Notes: a model not told the origin generated them from the letters alone. 64,000 nt of DNA from Rhodospirillales bacterium (GCA_018432935.1 JAHDSF010000007.1:84058-148057), one strand, 5' to 3'; positions 1 to 10,145 are shown, numbered from the stretch's first letter. Numbers and translations are program-made.

Positions 1-1
1 C

Positions 2-55
2 GTCAAGGGCGTCTCGCCCTATGCCTTCGCGCGGCACGGCGCCCCGTCCGCATGA
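2..55 (+). CDS. 3' end of an unidentified gene (partial)
   Basis: An open frame enters from the left edge and stops at TGA 53-55. Its last 17 residues are VKGVSPYAFARHGAPSA. Coding style matches the neighbours, but the fragment is too short to assign a family. It is followed by about 450 bases without a convincing gene. Confidence 0.45.
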   Translation, partial: VKGVSPYAFARHGAPSA

Positions 56-245
56 GCCTGGCCCCCGAAAAGGAGGGGCCCAGTCCGGACGTTCGCAGCT
101 CTCCGATGCCCGGTTGACGCACCGCGTCATCCGGCCGAGGATCGGGCCTTCTGCCACGTCGTCCCGGCCGGGTCAGCAGCCGGAACTCAAGCGATAGGGT
201 TCGGACCCGGCACCCCCGCCGGAGAACCGAACGGGAGGAAACGGA

Positions 246-437
246 ATGGCCGCGTCAACTGCAACGCCGAGAAACGGCGGCGCCAAGCTCCCGAAACGTC
301 CTGTCATCAGGCCGCACGCCGGCGAGCACAAGGTTCGCTTGCCGGATCTGCGGTTCCTGGGGAGGATGGAAGCCTGTTGGGCGCCTCCTCACCGTGTCGG
401 GCCGCCCGCCCATGTGCGACCGCCCACCCAGGATTGA
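246..437 (+). CDS. possible small ORF, function unknown
   Basis: A 63-codon frame begins with ATG preceded by GGGAGGAAACGGA, a good ribosome binding site at normal spacing. The product is basic and proline-rich and resembles no family I know. It is the only candidate gene in the gap between the left-edge fragment and the convergent glcB gene. The strong binding site is the only positive evidence, so it may be chance or a decayed gene. Confidence 0.22.
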   Translation: MAASTATPRNGGAKLPKRPVIRPHAGEHKVRLPDLRFLGRMEACWAPPHRVGPPAHVRPPTQD

Positions 438-484
438 CGCCCTTCGCCCGAGTACCGTTGGCGGCAACCGGACCGAAACAAACC

Positions 485-508
485 GTCATCCCGGCGTTCG
501 CCGGAATG
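485..508. repeat. REP-like hairpin downstream of glcB
   Basis: The sequence GTCATCCCGGCGTTCGCCGG followed by AATGGC contains the inverted repeat CCGGCG-TT-CGCCGG at 491-504. It lies just beyond the glcB stop. This is the form of the short extragenic GTCATTCCGGCG-type repeats common in Proteobacteria. It may act as a transcription terminator or 3' mRNA stabiliser for glcB. Confidence 0.5.
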
Positions 509-513
509 GCGAT

Positions 514-2700
514 TCAGTCTGATTGCGCGTTGCTTTGACCTTTGGCCTGCCGGCGCCGCGCGTGCAGCAGCGGCTCGGTGTAACCCGAGGGCTGCTGGCG
601 GCCCTTGAAGACCAGGTCGCAGGCCGCCTGGAAGGCGACGCTGCCGTCGAAGTCCGGGGACATCGGGCGGTAGTCCGGATCGCCGGCGTTCTGGGCGTCG
701 ACCACCGCCGCCATCCGCTTCAGCGTCTCCATCACCTGGGTCTCGCTGCAGACGCCGTGGTGCAGCCAGTTGGCGATGTGCTGGCTGGAAATGCGCAAGG
801 TGGCGCGGTCCTCCATCAGCCCGACGTCGTGGATGTCCGGCACCTTCGAGCAGCCGACGCCGTGATCGATCCAGCGCACGACGTAGCCGAGGATGCCCTG
901 GGCGTTGTTGTCGAGCTCCTGCCGGATCTCGTCCCCGGACCAGTTGACCCCGGTCGCCAGCGGCAGGGTGAGGAGGTCGTCGAGGCTGGCCCTGGAGCGG
1001 CTTTTCAGCTCGTCCTGGCGGGCCGGGACATCGACCTCGTGGTAATGCAGGGCGTGCAGGGTGGCGGCGGTCGGGGACGGCACCCAGGCGGTGGTCGCCC
1101 CCGCCCGCGGGTGGGCGGCCTTGGTCGCCACCATGTCGGCCATGCGGTCCGGCATCGCCCACATGCCTTTGCCGATCTGGGCCCGGCCCTTGAACCCGCA
1201 CGCCAGCCCGACGTCCACGTTCCAGTCCTCGTAGGCCTTGATCCAGGCGGCATTCTTCATGTCGCCCTTGCGCACCATCGGCCCCGCCTCCATGGCGGTG
1301 TGGATTTCGTCCCCGGTGCGGTCGAGGAAGCCGGTGTTGATGAACACCACCCTGTTCCCGGCGGCGCGGATGCACTCCTTGAGGTTGACGGTGGTGCGCT
1401 TCTCCTCGTCCATGATCCCCATCTTGACCGTGTGGCGGGGCAGGCCGAGGGCGTCCTCGACGCGGTCGAACAGGTCGTTGGCGAAGGCGACCTCCTCGGG
1501 GCCGTGCATCTTCGGCTTGACGATATAGACGGCGCCGGCCCGGCTGTTGCGGTAACGCCCCCCGCCTTTGAGGTCGTGCAGCGCGGCGGCGACCGTGACC
1601 ATCGCGTCGAGGATGCCTTCGGGCACCTGGTTGCCGTCCGGGAGGTGCACCGCATCGCTGCTCATCAGGTGGCCGACGTTGCGCACCAGCAACAGCGCGC
1701 GCCCGGGCAAGGTGACCTCGCCGCCATCCGGCGCCGTGTAGGTGCGGTCCGGCTCGAGCCGGCGCTCGACGGTGGCGCCGCCCTTGGCGAAACTGGCCGC
1801 GAGCGTGCCCTTCATCAGCTCCAGCCAGTTGCGGTAGGCGGCGACCTTGTCCGCGGCGTCGACGGCGGCGATCGAGTCCTCGAGATCGACGATCGTGGTA
1901 ACCGCCGATTCCAGGATGATATCGGCTATTCCCGCGGGATCTTCACGGCCGATGGGATGCGAGCGGTCGATGCGGATCTCGACGTGCAGGCCGTGATGAG
2001 TCAGCAGCACCGCGGAGGGATCTCGGGGATCGCCCACGTAGCCGGCGAACTGGTCCGGGCCGGCCAGGCCCGCGGAACGGTTGTCAGATGAGGCGACCTC
2101 CAGCCGCCCGTCCGCGACCCGATAGGCGACGGCTCTTTCGTGCGAGCCGGCGTCGAGGGGAGCCACCCGATCGAGGAAGCCCCGCGCGTAAGCGATCACC
2201 TTCGCACCGCGAGCCGGGTTGTAGCCCTTGCCGGCGCCGGCGCCGCCATCGGCCGGGATCGCGTCGGTTCCGTAAAGCGCGTCGTAGAGGCTGCGCCAGC
2301 GGGCGTTGGCGGCATTGAGCAGGTAGCGGGCGTTGGTCACCGGCACCACCAGCTGCGGCCCCGCCACGGTCGAGATCTCGGGGTCGACGCCGCGGGTGCC
2401 GATGACGAAGTCCGGTCCTTCCGGCAGCAGGTAGCCGATCTCCTGCAGGAACCGGGTGTAGGCGGCGCGGTCGAACGGCTGCCCGCGGCGCTCGCGGTGC
2501 CAGGCGTCGATACGGGCCTGCAGCTCTTCGCGCCGCTGCAGGAGCGAGCGGTTGCGGGGCGCCAGATCGGCCAGGATGGCGGCAAGGCCGTTCCAGAACC
2601 GCTCGGGCGCAACCCCGGTTCCGGGCAGCACCTCGTCTTCGACGAAACGGCGGAGGCTGTGAGCGATGACGAGGTCGGCAGTGGCGTTCTGGAAGGTCAT
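514..2700 (-). CDS. glcB: malate synthase G
   Basis: Condenses glyoxylate with acetyl-CoA to give malate, closing the glyoxylate bypass or serving glycolate use; cytoplasmic. The 728-residue product has the normal length of isoform G, which carries an inserted alpha/beta domain absent from isoform A. Diagnostic stretches include [19 protein letters not shown] near residue 270, the [13 protein letters not shown] region, [12 protein letters not shown], and [18 protein letters not shown] in the TIM-barrel active site. The start [11 protein letters not shown] is the usual N-terminus. No isocitrate lyase or glycolate oxidase gene is visible here. A REP-like hairpin follows the stop. Identity is very secure. 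Confidence 0.97.
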   Translation of the reverse strand: MTFQNATADLVIAHSLRRFVEDEVLPGTGVAPERFWNGLAAILADLAPRNRSLLQRREELQARIDAWHRERRGQPFDRAAYTRFLQEIGYLLPEGPDFVIGTRGVDPEISTVAGPQLVVPVTNARYLLNAANARWRSLYDALYGTDAIPADGGAGAGKGYNPARGAKVIAYARGFLDRVAPLDAGSHERAVAYRVADGRLEVASSDNRSAGLAGPDQFAGYVGDPRDPSAVLLTHHGLHVEIRIDRSHPIGREDPAGIADIILESAVTTIVDLEDSIAAVDAADKVAAYRNWLELMKGTLAASFAKGGATVERRLEPDRTYTAPDGGEVTLPGRALLLVRNVGHLMSSDAVHLPDGNQVPEGILDAMVTVAAALHDLKGGGRYRNSRAGAVYIVKPKMHGPEEVAFANDLFDRVEDALGLPRHTVKMGIMDEEKRTTVNLKECIRAAGNRVVFINTGFLDRTGDEIHTAMEAGPMVRKGDMKNAAWIKAYEDWNVDVGLACGFKGRAQIGKGMWAMPDRMADMVATKAAHPRAGATTAWVPSPTAATLHALHYHEVDVPARQDELKSRSRASLDDLLTLPLATGVNWSGDEIRQELDNNAQGILGYVVRWIDHGVGCSKVPDIHDVGLMEDRATLRISSQHIANWLHHGVCSETQVMETLKRMAAVVDAQNAGDPDYRPMSPDFDGSVAFQAACDLVFKGRQQPSGYTEPLLHARRRQAKGQSNAQSD

Positions 2701-2937
2701 GGGCCGGACCCTTCCTCCTGGTTCACGGGCCCTCCAAGAGGTTGGATCGCACGAACGTCTTGTACAGAGGACGGGACAGGAAAAACGGGGGATATTTCCA
2801 CGATGCGGAAACGCTCGGGAATTGGACGAGAATTATGTGTATCAGGAGTTCAATTTGCGACTGTTTAAATAAGTTGTGGGGCTCCAAAGTATTACCCAAT
2901 AATGGCAACATCGCGACCAACAATCGGTCACCGGATG

Positions 2938-3882
2938 ATGTCCCGCCCCTCCTGGTTGTTCCGATCCGCGCCTTCCACCACCGGCACGCTCGCCGCCTGC
3001 CTCCTCGGGTTTTTGGTGACCGGCTGCGTCACCCCCTCCTTCGTCGACCGCGCCCGCGAGGAGGAGCCGTCGACCGCGGTCGTCATCGACCCGGTCGTCT
3101 ACCAGGTGCACGAATCTTTCCGGAAAGCGCCGCCCCGCTGCGTCGCGGTGCTGCCGTTCAAGTCGCAGACCGAGACCGATGCCGACGGCGCCGCGGTGCC
3201 CACGTTCACGGCCGAGGAGGTCGAGCGGGTCCGGCGCGCGTTGTTTGCGCATCTTGCGCCGCAGCGGAAGCGCGACCTCGAACTGGAGCGGATCGACGCC
3301 ACCTTGGAGGCGATGCCGGCCTCCGAACGCGACGACCTGCGGGCGGTCGGGCAGGCGCTGGCCTGCGAAGCCGTCATGACCGGAACCGTCACCCGCTGCG
3401 GCAGCGCCTTCCTCGGGCTCTATTCCCGGGTTCACGTCGGAGCGGAGGTGAAGATCCTGCGTACGCGCGACGGCGAGCTGCTGTGGGAGGGCCGCCATCA
3501 GGCGGTCAGCCATGCCGGGTTCATGCCGCTCTCCATCGTCGGCGCGGCCCTCGGCCTGGTCGACGCGGCGGTCAATATGCGCGCCGAGCAGCTCGACCGC
3601 GTGACCGACGACCTTGCCCGCCGGCTGGTCAGCACGATCCCCGACGAGGCCGACTACCGCTACGTCACGGCCGAGACGCTGAACCTGCGCGCCGGGCCGG
3701 GCTCGCGCCACCGCGTCCGTGGCAAGCTGGCGCGGGCGGAGAAGGTGGCGGTGATCGACGCCGACGCCGGCGGCGAATGGCTGGCGGTGCGGACTATCGC
3801 CGGCCGCGAAGGCTACGTCTCGGCCCGCTTCCTGTCGACCGAGCCGGGCGGCGACACCTCGGCCGCGCTGCCGACGTCGTGA
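2938..3882 (+). CDS. SH3-domain lipoprotein
   Basis: A predicted lipoprotein of 314 residues. A hydrophobic signal segment ends in the lipobox LVTGC, with the modified Cys at residue 30 from the chosen start. The middle (about 60-220) is an alpha/beta region with VLPFKSQTETD, reminiscent of outer-membrane lipoproteins that gather envelope factors. The C-terminus (about 240-305) is a bacterial SH3 domain with TLNLRAGPGSRHRV and GREGYVSARFL, usually a cell-wall or peptide-binding module. In-frame ATGs occur at 2902, 2935 and 2938; the last two give the better signal peptide. Convergent with the OmpA-family gene 20 bases downstream. The precise role is unknown. Confidence 0.75.
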   Translation: MSRPSWLFRSAPSTTGTLAACLLGFLVTGCVTPSFVDRAREEEPSTAVVIDPVVYQVHESFRKAPPRCVAVLPFKSQTETDADGAAVPTFTAEEVERVRRALFAHLAPQRKRDLELERIDATLEAMPASERDDLRAVGQALACEAVMTGTVTRCGSAFLGLYSRVHVGAEVKILRTRDGELLWEGRHQAVSHAGFMPLSIVGAALGLVDAAVNMRAEQLDRVTDDLARRLVSTIPDEADYRYVTAETLNLRAGPGSRHRVRGKLARAEKVAVIDADAGGEWLAVRTIAGREGYVSARFLSTEPGGDTSAALPTS

Positions 3883-3901
3883 GACCGGCCCGGGCGCGAA
3901 G

Positions 3902-4753
3902 CTACTGCTGGACCAGTTCGACCCTGCGGTTCTTGGCCCGCCCCGGCTCGCTGGCGTTGGAAGCCACCGGGGCCGTCGGCCCCGCTCCGAACGGCGTCAG
4001 CCGTGACGACGCGATCTTGTGCCGCTCGACGAGCGCCCCCACCACCGCCGTGGCCCTTGCCTGTGACAGCCTGACGTTGTACTCGAAGGCGCCCACAGTG
4101 TCGGTGTGGCCGACCACGTAGAGCTTCAGACCGGCGTCCTTCTCGAGCATCCTGGCGATCTCGACGAGAGCGGGTCCGGATTCCGGCTTCAGCTCGGCCT
4201 TGCCGGTATCGAAATAGATGCCGTAGACGGCCGCCCTCCCCGTGTCCTTGATGCTTCCGGACAGGCTGTCGGCGTTGGCGGCCACGTCCTGGCTCATCAG
4301 CCGCTTCTCGATGATCGTCACCTGATACATCCCGTTGTCCGCAGCCTGCACCTGGGCCCAGGCCTCGGCGTCGTCCCTGGTCACCTTCAGGATCGCATAG
4401 CGGGTGCCGCCGTCCTCGTACTCGTAGACGGTCTTGCCGCCGATGGCCTTGGCCGCGTTGGCGTAGTTGCGGGTGATCTGGAGCCCGCTGGGCGCCTTGC
4501 TCCCGTCCTTGGCATAGTAATCCAGGTAGTAGTGGCGTCCCTCGACCGCCTCGGTCTTGTCCGGTCCGACCGCAAACTCGACCCGGTTGAACTCCAGCTC
4601 TTCATACGTCGAGATGTAGAAGCCGGGCATCCGCGTGAACAGAGCCGGGTCCTTGCTTCCCTTGCAGTCCTGCGGATCGGAGGCCGCCGCTGCCGGATGC
4701 AGCGAGGCCGCGCACAAGGCAACAACAAGCGCCCCCAGAATTCGTCCTGTCAT
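3902..4753 (-). CDS. OmpA-family outer-membrane/periplasmic protein
   Basis: A 283-residue exported protein. Residues 1-23 form a cleavable signal peptide ending AAA. The C-terminal third (about 170-283) is an OmpA peptidoglycan-binding domain: YFDTGKAELKPES, VVGHTDTVGAFEYNVRLSQARA and the closing NRRVEL signature. The N-terminal half contains YEYEDGGTRYAI and is not a beta-barrel. This arrangement recalls soluble OmpA-domain proteins that monitor or anchor the envelope. It lies tail to tail with the SH3 lipoprotein, so an envelope role is plausible but unproven. Confidence 0.85.
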   Translation of the reverse strand: MTGRILGALVVALCAASLHPAAAASDPQDCKGSKDPALFTRMPGFYISTYEELEFNRVEFAVGPDKTEAVEGRHYYLDYYAKDGSKAPSGLQITRNYANAAKAIGGKTVYEYEDGGTRYAILKVTRDDAEAWAQVQAADNGMYQVTIIEKRLMSQDVAANADSLSGSIKDTGRAAVYGIYFDTGKAELKPESGPALVEIARMLEKDAGLKLYVVGHTDTVGAFEYNVRLSQARATAVVGALVERHKIASSRLTPFGAGPTAPVASNASEPGRAKNRRVELVQQ

Positions 4754-4875
4754 GGTGCCCCCTGTTCAGCGTGCGGGTGTGGCCGGCGAGGCCCACCCGT
4801 TCTATCTCGCGAGAGCCGTATTGTCGTGCGCTTCCGCGACGAACACAACCGTCGTCGCGACACCCGGTCCCGGCG

Positions 4876-6819
4876 TCAGGTCGGCACGGCGCGCCGCTTC
4901 CTGGCCTTCGCTCTCGGGCTGCCGCGGCGCAGCATCTCCGCGTCGGCGACCACCCGCAGGGCGAGAACGTCGCTGTGGGTGGTGATGATCGGCGAGGGGT
5001 CGACGCGCACGCAGGCGCCACCATAGCTGCCGGCGACCGAGAAGGTGCTGATCTGGACGTTGTCGCCGCCGATCCTCGGCAGCGGGAACAGCTCCTGGTA
5101 GATCTGATCGCGGTCGTCAAACTGCCCCGAGGTGCCGGCAATCAGCCCGTCGTTGGCAGCGTAAATGCGGATGTTCGAGCCGCAGCGGCCGACGATCGGC
5201 TTGGCGACGTAGCCTTTGCGCCGGAACTCGTCGGTCACCTCGTACTGGGTGTTCAGCAGGTACGGGTGGTTGGGGAACAGCATCCACATGACCGGCAGGA
5301 TCGCCTTGTTGCTGGGGATCACCGTCCACAGCGGCTCGTGCACCATCACCTCGGGGCGCAGCAGCACGTCGGAGAGGCGCGGCGGCAGGGCGCAGCGGTC
5401 GACTGCCCTGTGCAGGCGCGCGTTCTCGTCGTCCTCGGCGCATTCGGCGCGGATCTGGTCGATCGCGGTCTCCCATGCCCAGGTCTTCCAGACCCGCAGA
5501 ATCGGCTCGCCGTCGGCATCGACCACGCGGCCCTCGGCGTCCCAGCCTAGGCCGCCCAGCCCGGTGATCGTCTTGCAGCGGATGCCCGCCTTCTCGATCG
5601 CCGAGCGCATGTAGAGGGCGTGGTAGGTCTCCTCGAGGTCGTGGTCCTGCATGATGTGCAGGACGCCTTCAACGCCGGCGTCCTCCCAGGCCTCGACCAG
5701 ATCGTCGTGCAGATGGCCGCCGGTGCAGCGGCCGACGTCGCAGCCGAAGGCGCGCGCCCACTTCCCCTGCACCTTGCCGCATTCCATGTGGCAGGAGGCG
5801 GAATCGGCGTTGTACTCGTAGGCCTTGATGCCCTCGGCGCAAACCGCGAAGTCGAAGCGGCCGGTGATCATCTGGTGGCGGCGGTGCTGCCACGAGGCGC
5901 GGATGCGCGGCCACAGCACGGGCGGGATGCAGAACCGCGCCAGCAGCGCGTCGTCCTCGAGCACGAAATCGGTGGCCCGCAGGAACATCGCGTGCAGCTC
6001 GTTGGTGGCGCGCTTCAGCTCCTTGTAGGCGGTCTCGCTGACGCAGAAGTACTTGCGCTGATCGGCCGGGTCGGCGGTCAGCGTGCAGCCCCCCATCATC
6101 GCGATGTAGGCCGCCTCGTCCGGTTGCCTCGGGTCCAGCCACGGTTTCGCCGGGGCGGCCGCGGGCGGCAACTCGCGCGGCTGCAGATTGAACAGGCGGC
6201 GGTCGGGATCGATGATCTCCTCGGCACCGCTGCCGTCGTCGGTCTGCGTCACCCAGCCCAGGATGGCCGCCTCGCCGGTCGGGCAGCTGACCCAGTAGCC
6301 GCCGTCCTCGGTGGTCGTCGCCATCAGCTCGCGCGCGTAGTCCTGTCCGGCCGGCCAGACCCGGTTGTCGTGGTTCTGCTCGATGATGCGGACGCGGTCC
6401 GCAAGCACCCCGGTGACCACCGCCACGTGGCCGGTCACCTCGAACTCGCCGCCCTCGTTCCAGATCAGCAGGCTGCCCACCGCGGGCGGGCGCCTGGCAC
6501 CGTTGCGGAACGACTTCAGGGGCAAGAGCGTGCCGTCGGCGATCACCCGCAGCGAGCGCAGGCGGAAGATGTCGTAGGCCATCGAGATGTCGTCGAAGAC
6601 ACAGCCTTTGGTCAGGTACAGCCAGCGGCGTGCGAGCTCGACGCACTGCCACTTGTAGCCCATGAAGTGGCCGTCGACGTAGCTGCGGTAGGCCTCGCGG
6701 TTGGGCAGCTGCGCCCGGTCGGCGGTGGCATAGTCGGACGAGTAGGCGGGCACGCCGCCGGCGCCGACACCGAGCAGGGTGCCGAACTTGGCGGGCGGAC
6801 AGTGGGAATCGGAGGACAT
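4876..6819 (-). CDS. gss: bifunctional glutathionylspermidine amidase/synthetase
   Basis: Makes and hydrolyses glutathionylspermidine from glutathione and spermidine, a thiol-redox and polyamine function. The N-terminal CHAP amidase domain (about 15-190) has the catalytic Cys59 in GYKWQCVELARRW and the His in GHVAVVTGV. The C-terminal ATP-grasp synthetase (about 240-630) shows DFVLEDDALLARFCIPP, CAEGIKAYEYNADSASC and KPIVGRCGSNIRIY. The length of 647 residues is close to the E. coli enzyme (about 620). An upstream in-frame ATG at 6873 would add 18 residues; MSSDSHCPPAKFG was chosen because it places the Cys at residue 59, as in E. coli. It is divergent from treZ. Confidence 0.93.
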   Translation of the reverse strand: MSSDSHCPPAKFGTLLGVGAGGVPAYSSDYATADRAQLPNREAYRSYVDGHFMGYKWQCVELARRWLYLTKGCVFDDISMAYDIFRLRSLRVIADGTLLPLKSFRNGARRPPAVGSLLIWNEGGEFEVTGHVAVVTGVLADRVRIIEQNHDNRVWPAGQDYARELMATTTEDGGYWVSCPTGEAAILGWVTQTDDGSGAEEIIDPDRRLFNLQPRELPPAAAPAKPWLDPRQPDEAAYIAMMGGCTLTADPADQRKYFCVSETAYKELKRATNELHAMFLRATDFVLEDDALLARFCIPPVLWPRIRASWQHRRHQMITGRFDFAVCAEGIKAYEYNADSASCHMECGKVQGKWARAFGCDVGRCTGGHLHDDLVEAWEDAGVEGVLHIMQDHDLEETYHALYMRSAIEKAGIRCKTITGLGGLGWDAEGRVVDADGEPILRVWKTWAWETAIDQIRAECAEDDENARLHRAVDRCALPPRLSDVLLRPEVMVHEPLWTVIPSNKAILPVMWMLFPNHPYLLNTQYEVTDEFRRKGYVAKPIVGRCGSNIRIYAANDGLIAGTSGQFDDRDQIYQELFPLPRIGGDNVQISTFSVAGSYGGACVRVDPSPIITTHSDVLALRVVADAEMLRRGSPRAKARKRRAVPT

Positions 6820-7018
6820 GGAACCGGGGGGACTCGAACGCGGGAGACTCTGACGAGCGGAATCGCGGATCAAGCATCCCGCAGCCGCCGGCCGGCGTCA
6901 ACCGGCCCGATCGCATGGCGGCATGCGCGCCGCGGGCGGCTCCCGACAGCCGGTCTAGCCGTGAGGATGGCCCGACGGCCCAGTTGGGAGGCACGCCCCG
7001 GCACCCGACATCCAGGCC

Positions 7019-8941
7019 ATGGACGCGCAGCCGGGCGACCGGACGGATCTCAGACGACGCCTGCCGGTCGGCGCCGAGGTGCTCGGCGGCGGCCGGGTGC
7101 ACCTCAGGGTCTGGGCCCCTGACCGCACGCGGGTGGCGGCGGTCGTCGAGGGCCCGCCCCGGACCGTCGCCCTGGAGTGCGAACCGGGGGGCTATTTCTC
7201 GGGATTGTTGTCCGACGCCGGCGCCGGCACCCGCTATCGACTGAAGCTGGACGACGACGAGACCCTCTATCCCGATCCTGCTTCGCGCTTCCAGCCGGAG
7301 GGGCCGTTCGGCGCCTCGCAGGTGGTCGATCCCGCCGCCTTCTGCTGGAGCGACCAGGCCTGGCCGGGTCTGCGGCCGGCCGGGCAGGTCCTTTACGAGA
7401 TGCACGTCGGCACCTTCACCGCCGAGGGCACCTGGGCCGCTGCCGCCGACCATCTGCCCGCTCTCGCCGAGCTTGGCGTCACCTGCGTCGAGATGATGCC
7501 GATCGCCGACTTCCCGGGGCGCTTCGGCTGGGGCTACGACGGGGTCGACCTGTTCGCCCCGACCCGGCTTTACGGTGCTCCCGACGACCTCCGCCGGCTC
7601 GTCGACCGCGCCCATGGCTGCGGCCTCGGCGTCATTCTCGACGTCGTCTACAACCATCTCGGACCGGACGGCGACTTCCTGTCCCGCTTCGCCGCCGGCT
7701 ACTTCAGCCGGCGCTACGAGAACGAGTGGGGCGACGCGATCAATTTCGATGGCCCCGGTTCGGCGGCGGTGCGGGAGTTCTTTCTTGCCAACGCCGGCTA
7801 CTGGATCGACGAGTACCACTTCGATGGGCTGCGGCTCGACGCCGCCCAGCAGATCTTCGATTCCTCCGAGCCGCACATCCTGGCCGAGGTTTCGGCCCGC
7901 GTCCGCGCCGCCGGGTGCGCCCGCGGTACCTTCGTCGTCGCCGAGGACGAGCCGCAGCGGGCCCGCATCGTGAAGCCGGCCGCAGCCGGCGGCTTCGGGC
8001 TCGACGCGGTGTGGAACGACGATTTCCACCACAGCGCCATGGTGGCCCTGACCGGCCGCAACCCCGCCTACTACGAGGACCACCTTGGCCGCCCGCAGGA
8101 GTTCGTCTCGGCGGCCAAGTACGGCTTTTTGTTCCAGGGCCAGCACTACTGCCACCAGGCGCAGCGCCGCGGCACGCCGACCTTCGGCCTGGCGCCGCGG
8201 CATTTCGTCACCTTCCTGCAGAACCACGACCAGGTCGCCAACTCGGCCACCGGCGAACGCGTCCACGCCCTGACCAGCCCGGGCCGCTGGCGGGCCATGA
8301 CCGCGCTGCTGCTGCTCGGACCCGGCACCCCGATGCTGTTCCAGGGCCAGGAGTTCGCCGCCTCGGCGCCGTTCCTGTTCTTCGCCGACCACAATTCCCG
8401 TCTCGCCGCCCAGGTGCGCCAGGGCCGGGCTGAGTTCCTGGCGCAGTTTCCGGTCCTCGACACGCCGGAAGCGCGGGCGCGGCTCGCCGACCCGTCCGAC
8501 GCGGCGACCTTCGCCCGCTGCAAGCTCGACCCGGCCGAGCGCGAGCGCCACGCCGCCGCGGTCGCGCTGCACCGCGACCTCCTGGCCCTGCGCTGCGGCG
8601 ATCCCGCTTTCGCGCAGACCCTGCCTCCCGCCCTCGACGGCGCGGTACTGGGGCAGGAAGCCTTCGTCCTGCGCTTCTTCGCCGCGGCGGGCGACCGCCT
8701 GCTGGTCGTCAATCTGGGCCGCGACCTGGCGCTGAGCCGGATGCCGGAACCGCTGCTGGCGCCGCCCGAGAACTGCCGCTGGGACGTCCTGTGGTCGAGC
8801 GACGACGTCCGCTACGGCGGCGCCGGCACCGCGCGCTGGCCGGCAGAGGGCGGCTGGACGCTGCCCGGCCACGCGGCGCTGGTCCTGGCCCCGGTCGCGG
8901 GCACCAACGAAAGCCGCCCCGACCAGCGGGGCGGCTGCTAG
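7019..8941 (+). CDS. treZ: malto-oligosyltrehalose trehalohydrolase
   Basis: Releases trehalose from maltooligosyl-trehalose, the last step of the TreY/TreZ route from glycogen-like glucans; cytoplasmic GH13 enzyme. The 640-residue product has an N-terminal beta-sandwich (HLRVWAPDRTRVAAVVEG), then the GH13 barrel with EMHVGTFTAEGTW, DVVYNHLGPDG, the nucleophile region FDGLRLDAAQQI, the acid/base region FVVAEDEPQ and the FLQNHDQVANS motif. Neither treY nor glycogen genes are visible, so the partner enzyme must be elsewhere. A 9-bp GC hairpin overlaps the stop codon and probably ends both this and the convergent transcript. Confidence 0.95.
   Translation: MDAQPGDRTDLRRRLPVGAEVLGGGRVHLRVWAPDRTRVAAVVEGPPRTVALECEPGGYFSGLLSDAGAGTRYRLKLDDDETLYPDPASRFQPEGPFGASQVVDPAAFCWSDQAWPGLRPAGQVLYEMHVGTFTAEGTWAAAADHLPALAELGVTCVEMMPIADFPGRFGWGYDGVDLFAPTRLYGAPDDLRRLVDRAHGCGLGVILDVVYNHLGPDGDFLSRFAAGYFSRRYENEWGDAINFDGPGSAAVREFFLANAGYWIDEYHFDGLRLDAAQQIFDSSEPHILAEVSARVRAAGCARGTFVVAEDEPQRARIVKPAAAGGFGLDAVWNDDFHHSAMVALTGRNPAYYEDHLGRPQEFVSAAKYGFLFQGQHYCHQAQRRGTPTFGLAPRHFVTFLQNHDQVANSATGERVHALTSPGRWRAMTALLLLGPGTPMLFQGQEFAASAPFLFFADHNSRLAAQVRQGRAEFLAQFPVLDTPEARARLADPSDAATFARCKLDPAERERHAAAVALHRDLLALRCGDPAFAQTLPPALDGAVLGQEAFVLRFFAAAGDRLLVVNLGRDLALSRMPEPLLAPPENCRWDVLWSSDDVRYGGAGTARWPAEGGWTLPGHAALVLAPVAGTNESRPDQRGGC
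8912..8936. terminator. bidirectional hairpin between convergent genes
   Basis: AGCCGCCCC and GGGGCGGCT form a perfect 9-bp stem around a 7-base loop, overlapping the last codons of treZ and facing the stop of the minus-strand gene at 8957. There is no T-run, as is often so in GC-rich genomes. The position suggests a shared terminator. Confidence 0.5.
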
Positions 8942-8956
8942 ACGGTTCCGGAATTG

Positions 8957-9550
8957 TCAGAGACGGTCGGACGGACGCGGCCGGAGGTCGAGCCGGGGCG
9001 TCTCGTCGTCGCGGTGGCCGGCCGCCTTGCGGCGGCGAAACGGACGGTCGTCGTTGTCGGGCCGCACCTCCTCGAGATCGGGCTCACGGCCGAACGGATC
9101 GCGTGGCGGGCCGAGGCGGACGGGACGCCGAGCTTCATCCGGCTCCTCGCGCGCGGCGAAGCCCTGGCGGCGCGGCACGCGGAGGAAGTCGCCATCCTCC
9201 GCCTCGTCCTCGCGGAGCTGCTCGGAGAGGCGCGGCGGCTCGCGATGCTCCTCGCGCGGCGGGTGCGCCTCGCGGCGCTCCAGCTCGACCAACGGCGAGG
9301 TCCAGCCATCGTCCTGCGCCTCCTCGGCGCGGGCGGGCGCCTCCTCCCGGCTCTCCTGCGCGGCCAGCCAGCGGCGGCGGTACCACCAGGCCAAGAGCGT
9401 CGTCGCGGCCAGCACCAGCGGCCCGGCGACGCCAAAGACGTAGACGCTGATCTCGGCGAAGGTGATGCCGAACAGATCGGCGGCGCCGCTCAGCACCGCC
9501 ACGCCCAGCCGGTAGAGAAGATCGACCCACCAGATGCCCGAATGCGCCAT
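8957..9550 (-). CDS. single-pass membrane protein with long charged tail
   Basis: The 197-residue product starts MAHSGIWWVDLLYRLGVAV. It has a hydrophobic N-terminal region, a clear membrane segment near 42-60 (GVAGPLVLAATTLLAWWY), then more than 130 highly charged residues rich in Glu, Arg and Pro, likely disordered and cytoplasmic. No family is recognised. The frame stays open upstream to 9952, but the ATG at 9550 begins the conserved-looking part. A frame-broken relative lies at about 22.8-23.0 kb and conserves the N-terminal 60 residues, which shows that this part has been under selection. Function unknown. Confidence 0.6.
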   Translation of the reverse strand: MAHSGIWWVDLLYRLGVAVLSGAADLFGITFAEISVYVFGVAGPLVLAATTLLAWWYRRRWLAAQESREEAPARAEEAQDDGWTSPLVELERREAHPPREEHREPPRLSEQLREDEAEDGDFLRVPRRQGFAAREEPDEARRPVRLGPPRDPFGREPDLEEVRPDNDDRPFRRRKAAGHRDDETPRLDLRPRPSDRL

Positions 9551-9728
9551 CAGACCCGCTCCTGTCCTCACCTGTGCCGTGAGGTAAGCCCCGATTGTGG
9601 CGGAAATCGCTGTGCCGGCTGCCACATTTCCGCCACACTGGCGGCGCCGCGCCGCGACGGGGCGGAAGAATCCTATTTGGCAAAGCTTTACGGGATATGA
9701 AGGGCGCCGCCGCGGGCCTTGCGGAGCC

Positions 9729-10049
9729 CTATCGCGGCGCGGTGCCGGTACGCTCCAGCTTGCTTCTGATCGCGCCCAGCTCGCAGCGGTACTCGGCGGC
9801 GCGATAGCACCCGCCCGGGCCGTTGGGCCCCCGCTTGCAGACGCTGAGACCGGCCTGGCAGATCCGGCCGTCCTGGCAGATCGCGCGCGCCGGGTCGTAG
9901 CAGCCGCCCTGGCCGCTCGCTCCCGGCTCGCAGTGCTTGGCGGTGAAGCCAAGGCATTGCAGCGCGGCCAGCGCGCCGATCGGCTCCCCTGCGGACGCCC
10001 CGGCCGTCAGGAACAGCGCCGTCGTCGCCAGCATCAGGAACGCCTTCAT
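9729..10049 (-). CDS. small Cys-rich secreted protein
   Basis: A 106-residue protein with a signal peptide (MKAFLMLATTALFLTAGASA) and a mature part containing eight Cys in repeating spacing: QCLGF..HCEPGASGQGGCYDPARAICQDGRICQ..VCKRGPNGPGGCYRAAEYRCE. Two GxGGCY repeats suggest an internal duplication and a disulfide-stabilised periplasmic fold. The ATG at 10049 is preceded by GAGGAGTTGCG, a good ribosome binding site; the frame's first in-frame ATG at 10082 has none. Function unknown. Confidence 0.7.
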   Translation of the reverse strand: MKAFLMLATTALFLTAGASAGEPIGALAALQCLGFTAKHCEPGASGQGGCYDPARAICQDGRICQAGLSVCKRGPNGPGGCYRAAEYRCELGAIRSKLERTGTAPR

Positions 10050-10145
10050 CGCAACTCCTCCGCACACGGACTTCGTCCACAATGTGGGCGCGAAGGCGTC
10101 GATCGCCCGCGAGCAAACGAGCGACCCCGTTAGGAAAACCCCGTT

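Noticed and set aside
523..2091. 522-codon plus-strand frame across glcB
   Set aside because: Antisense shadow of malate synthase G; composition of repeated Arg/Val/Gly blocks and no family match.
5669..8872. 1067-codon minus-strand frame
   Set aside because: Spans the gss-treZ divergent region and is antisense to treZ; typical GC-rich shadow ORF.
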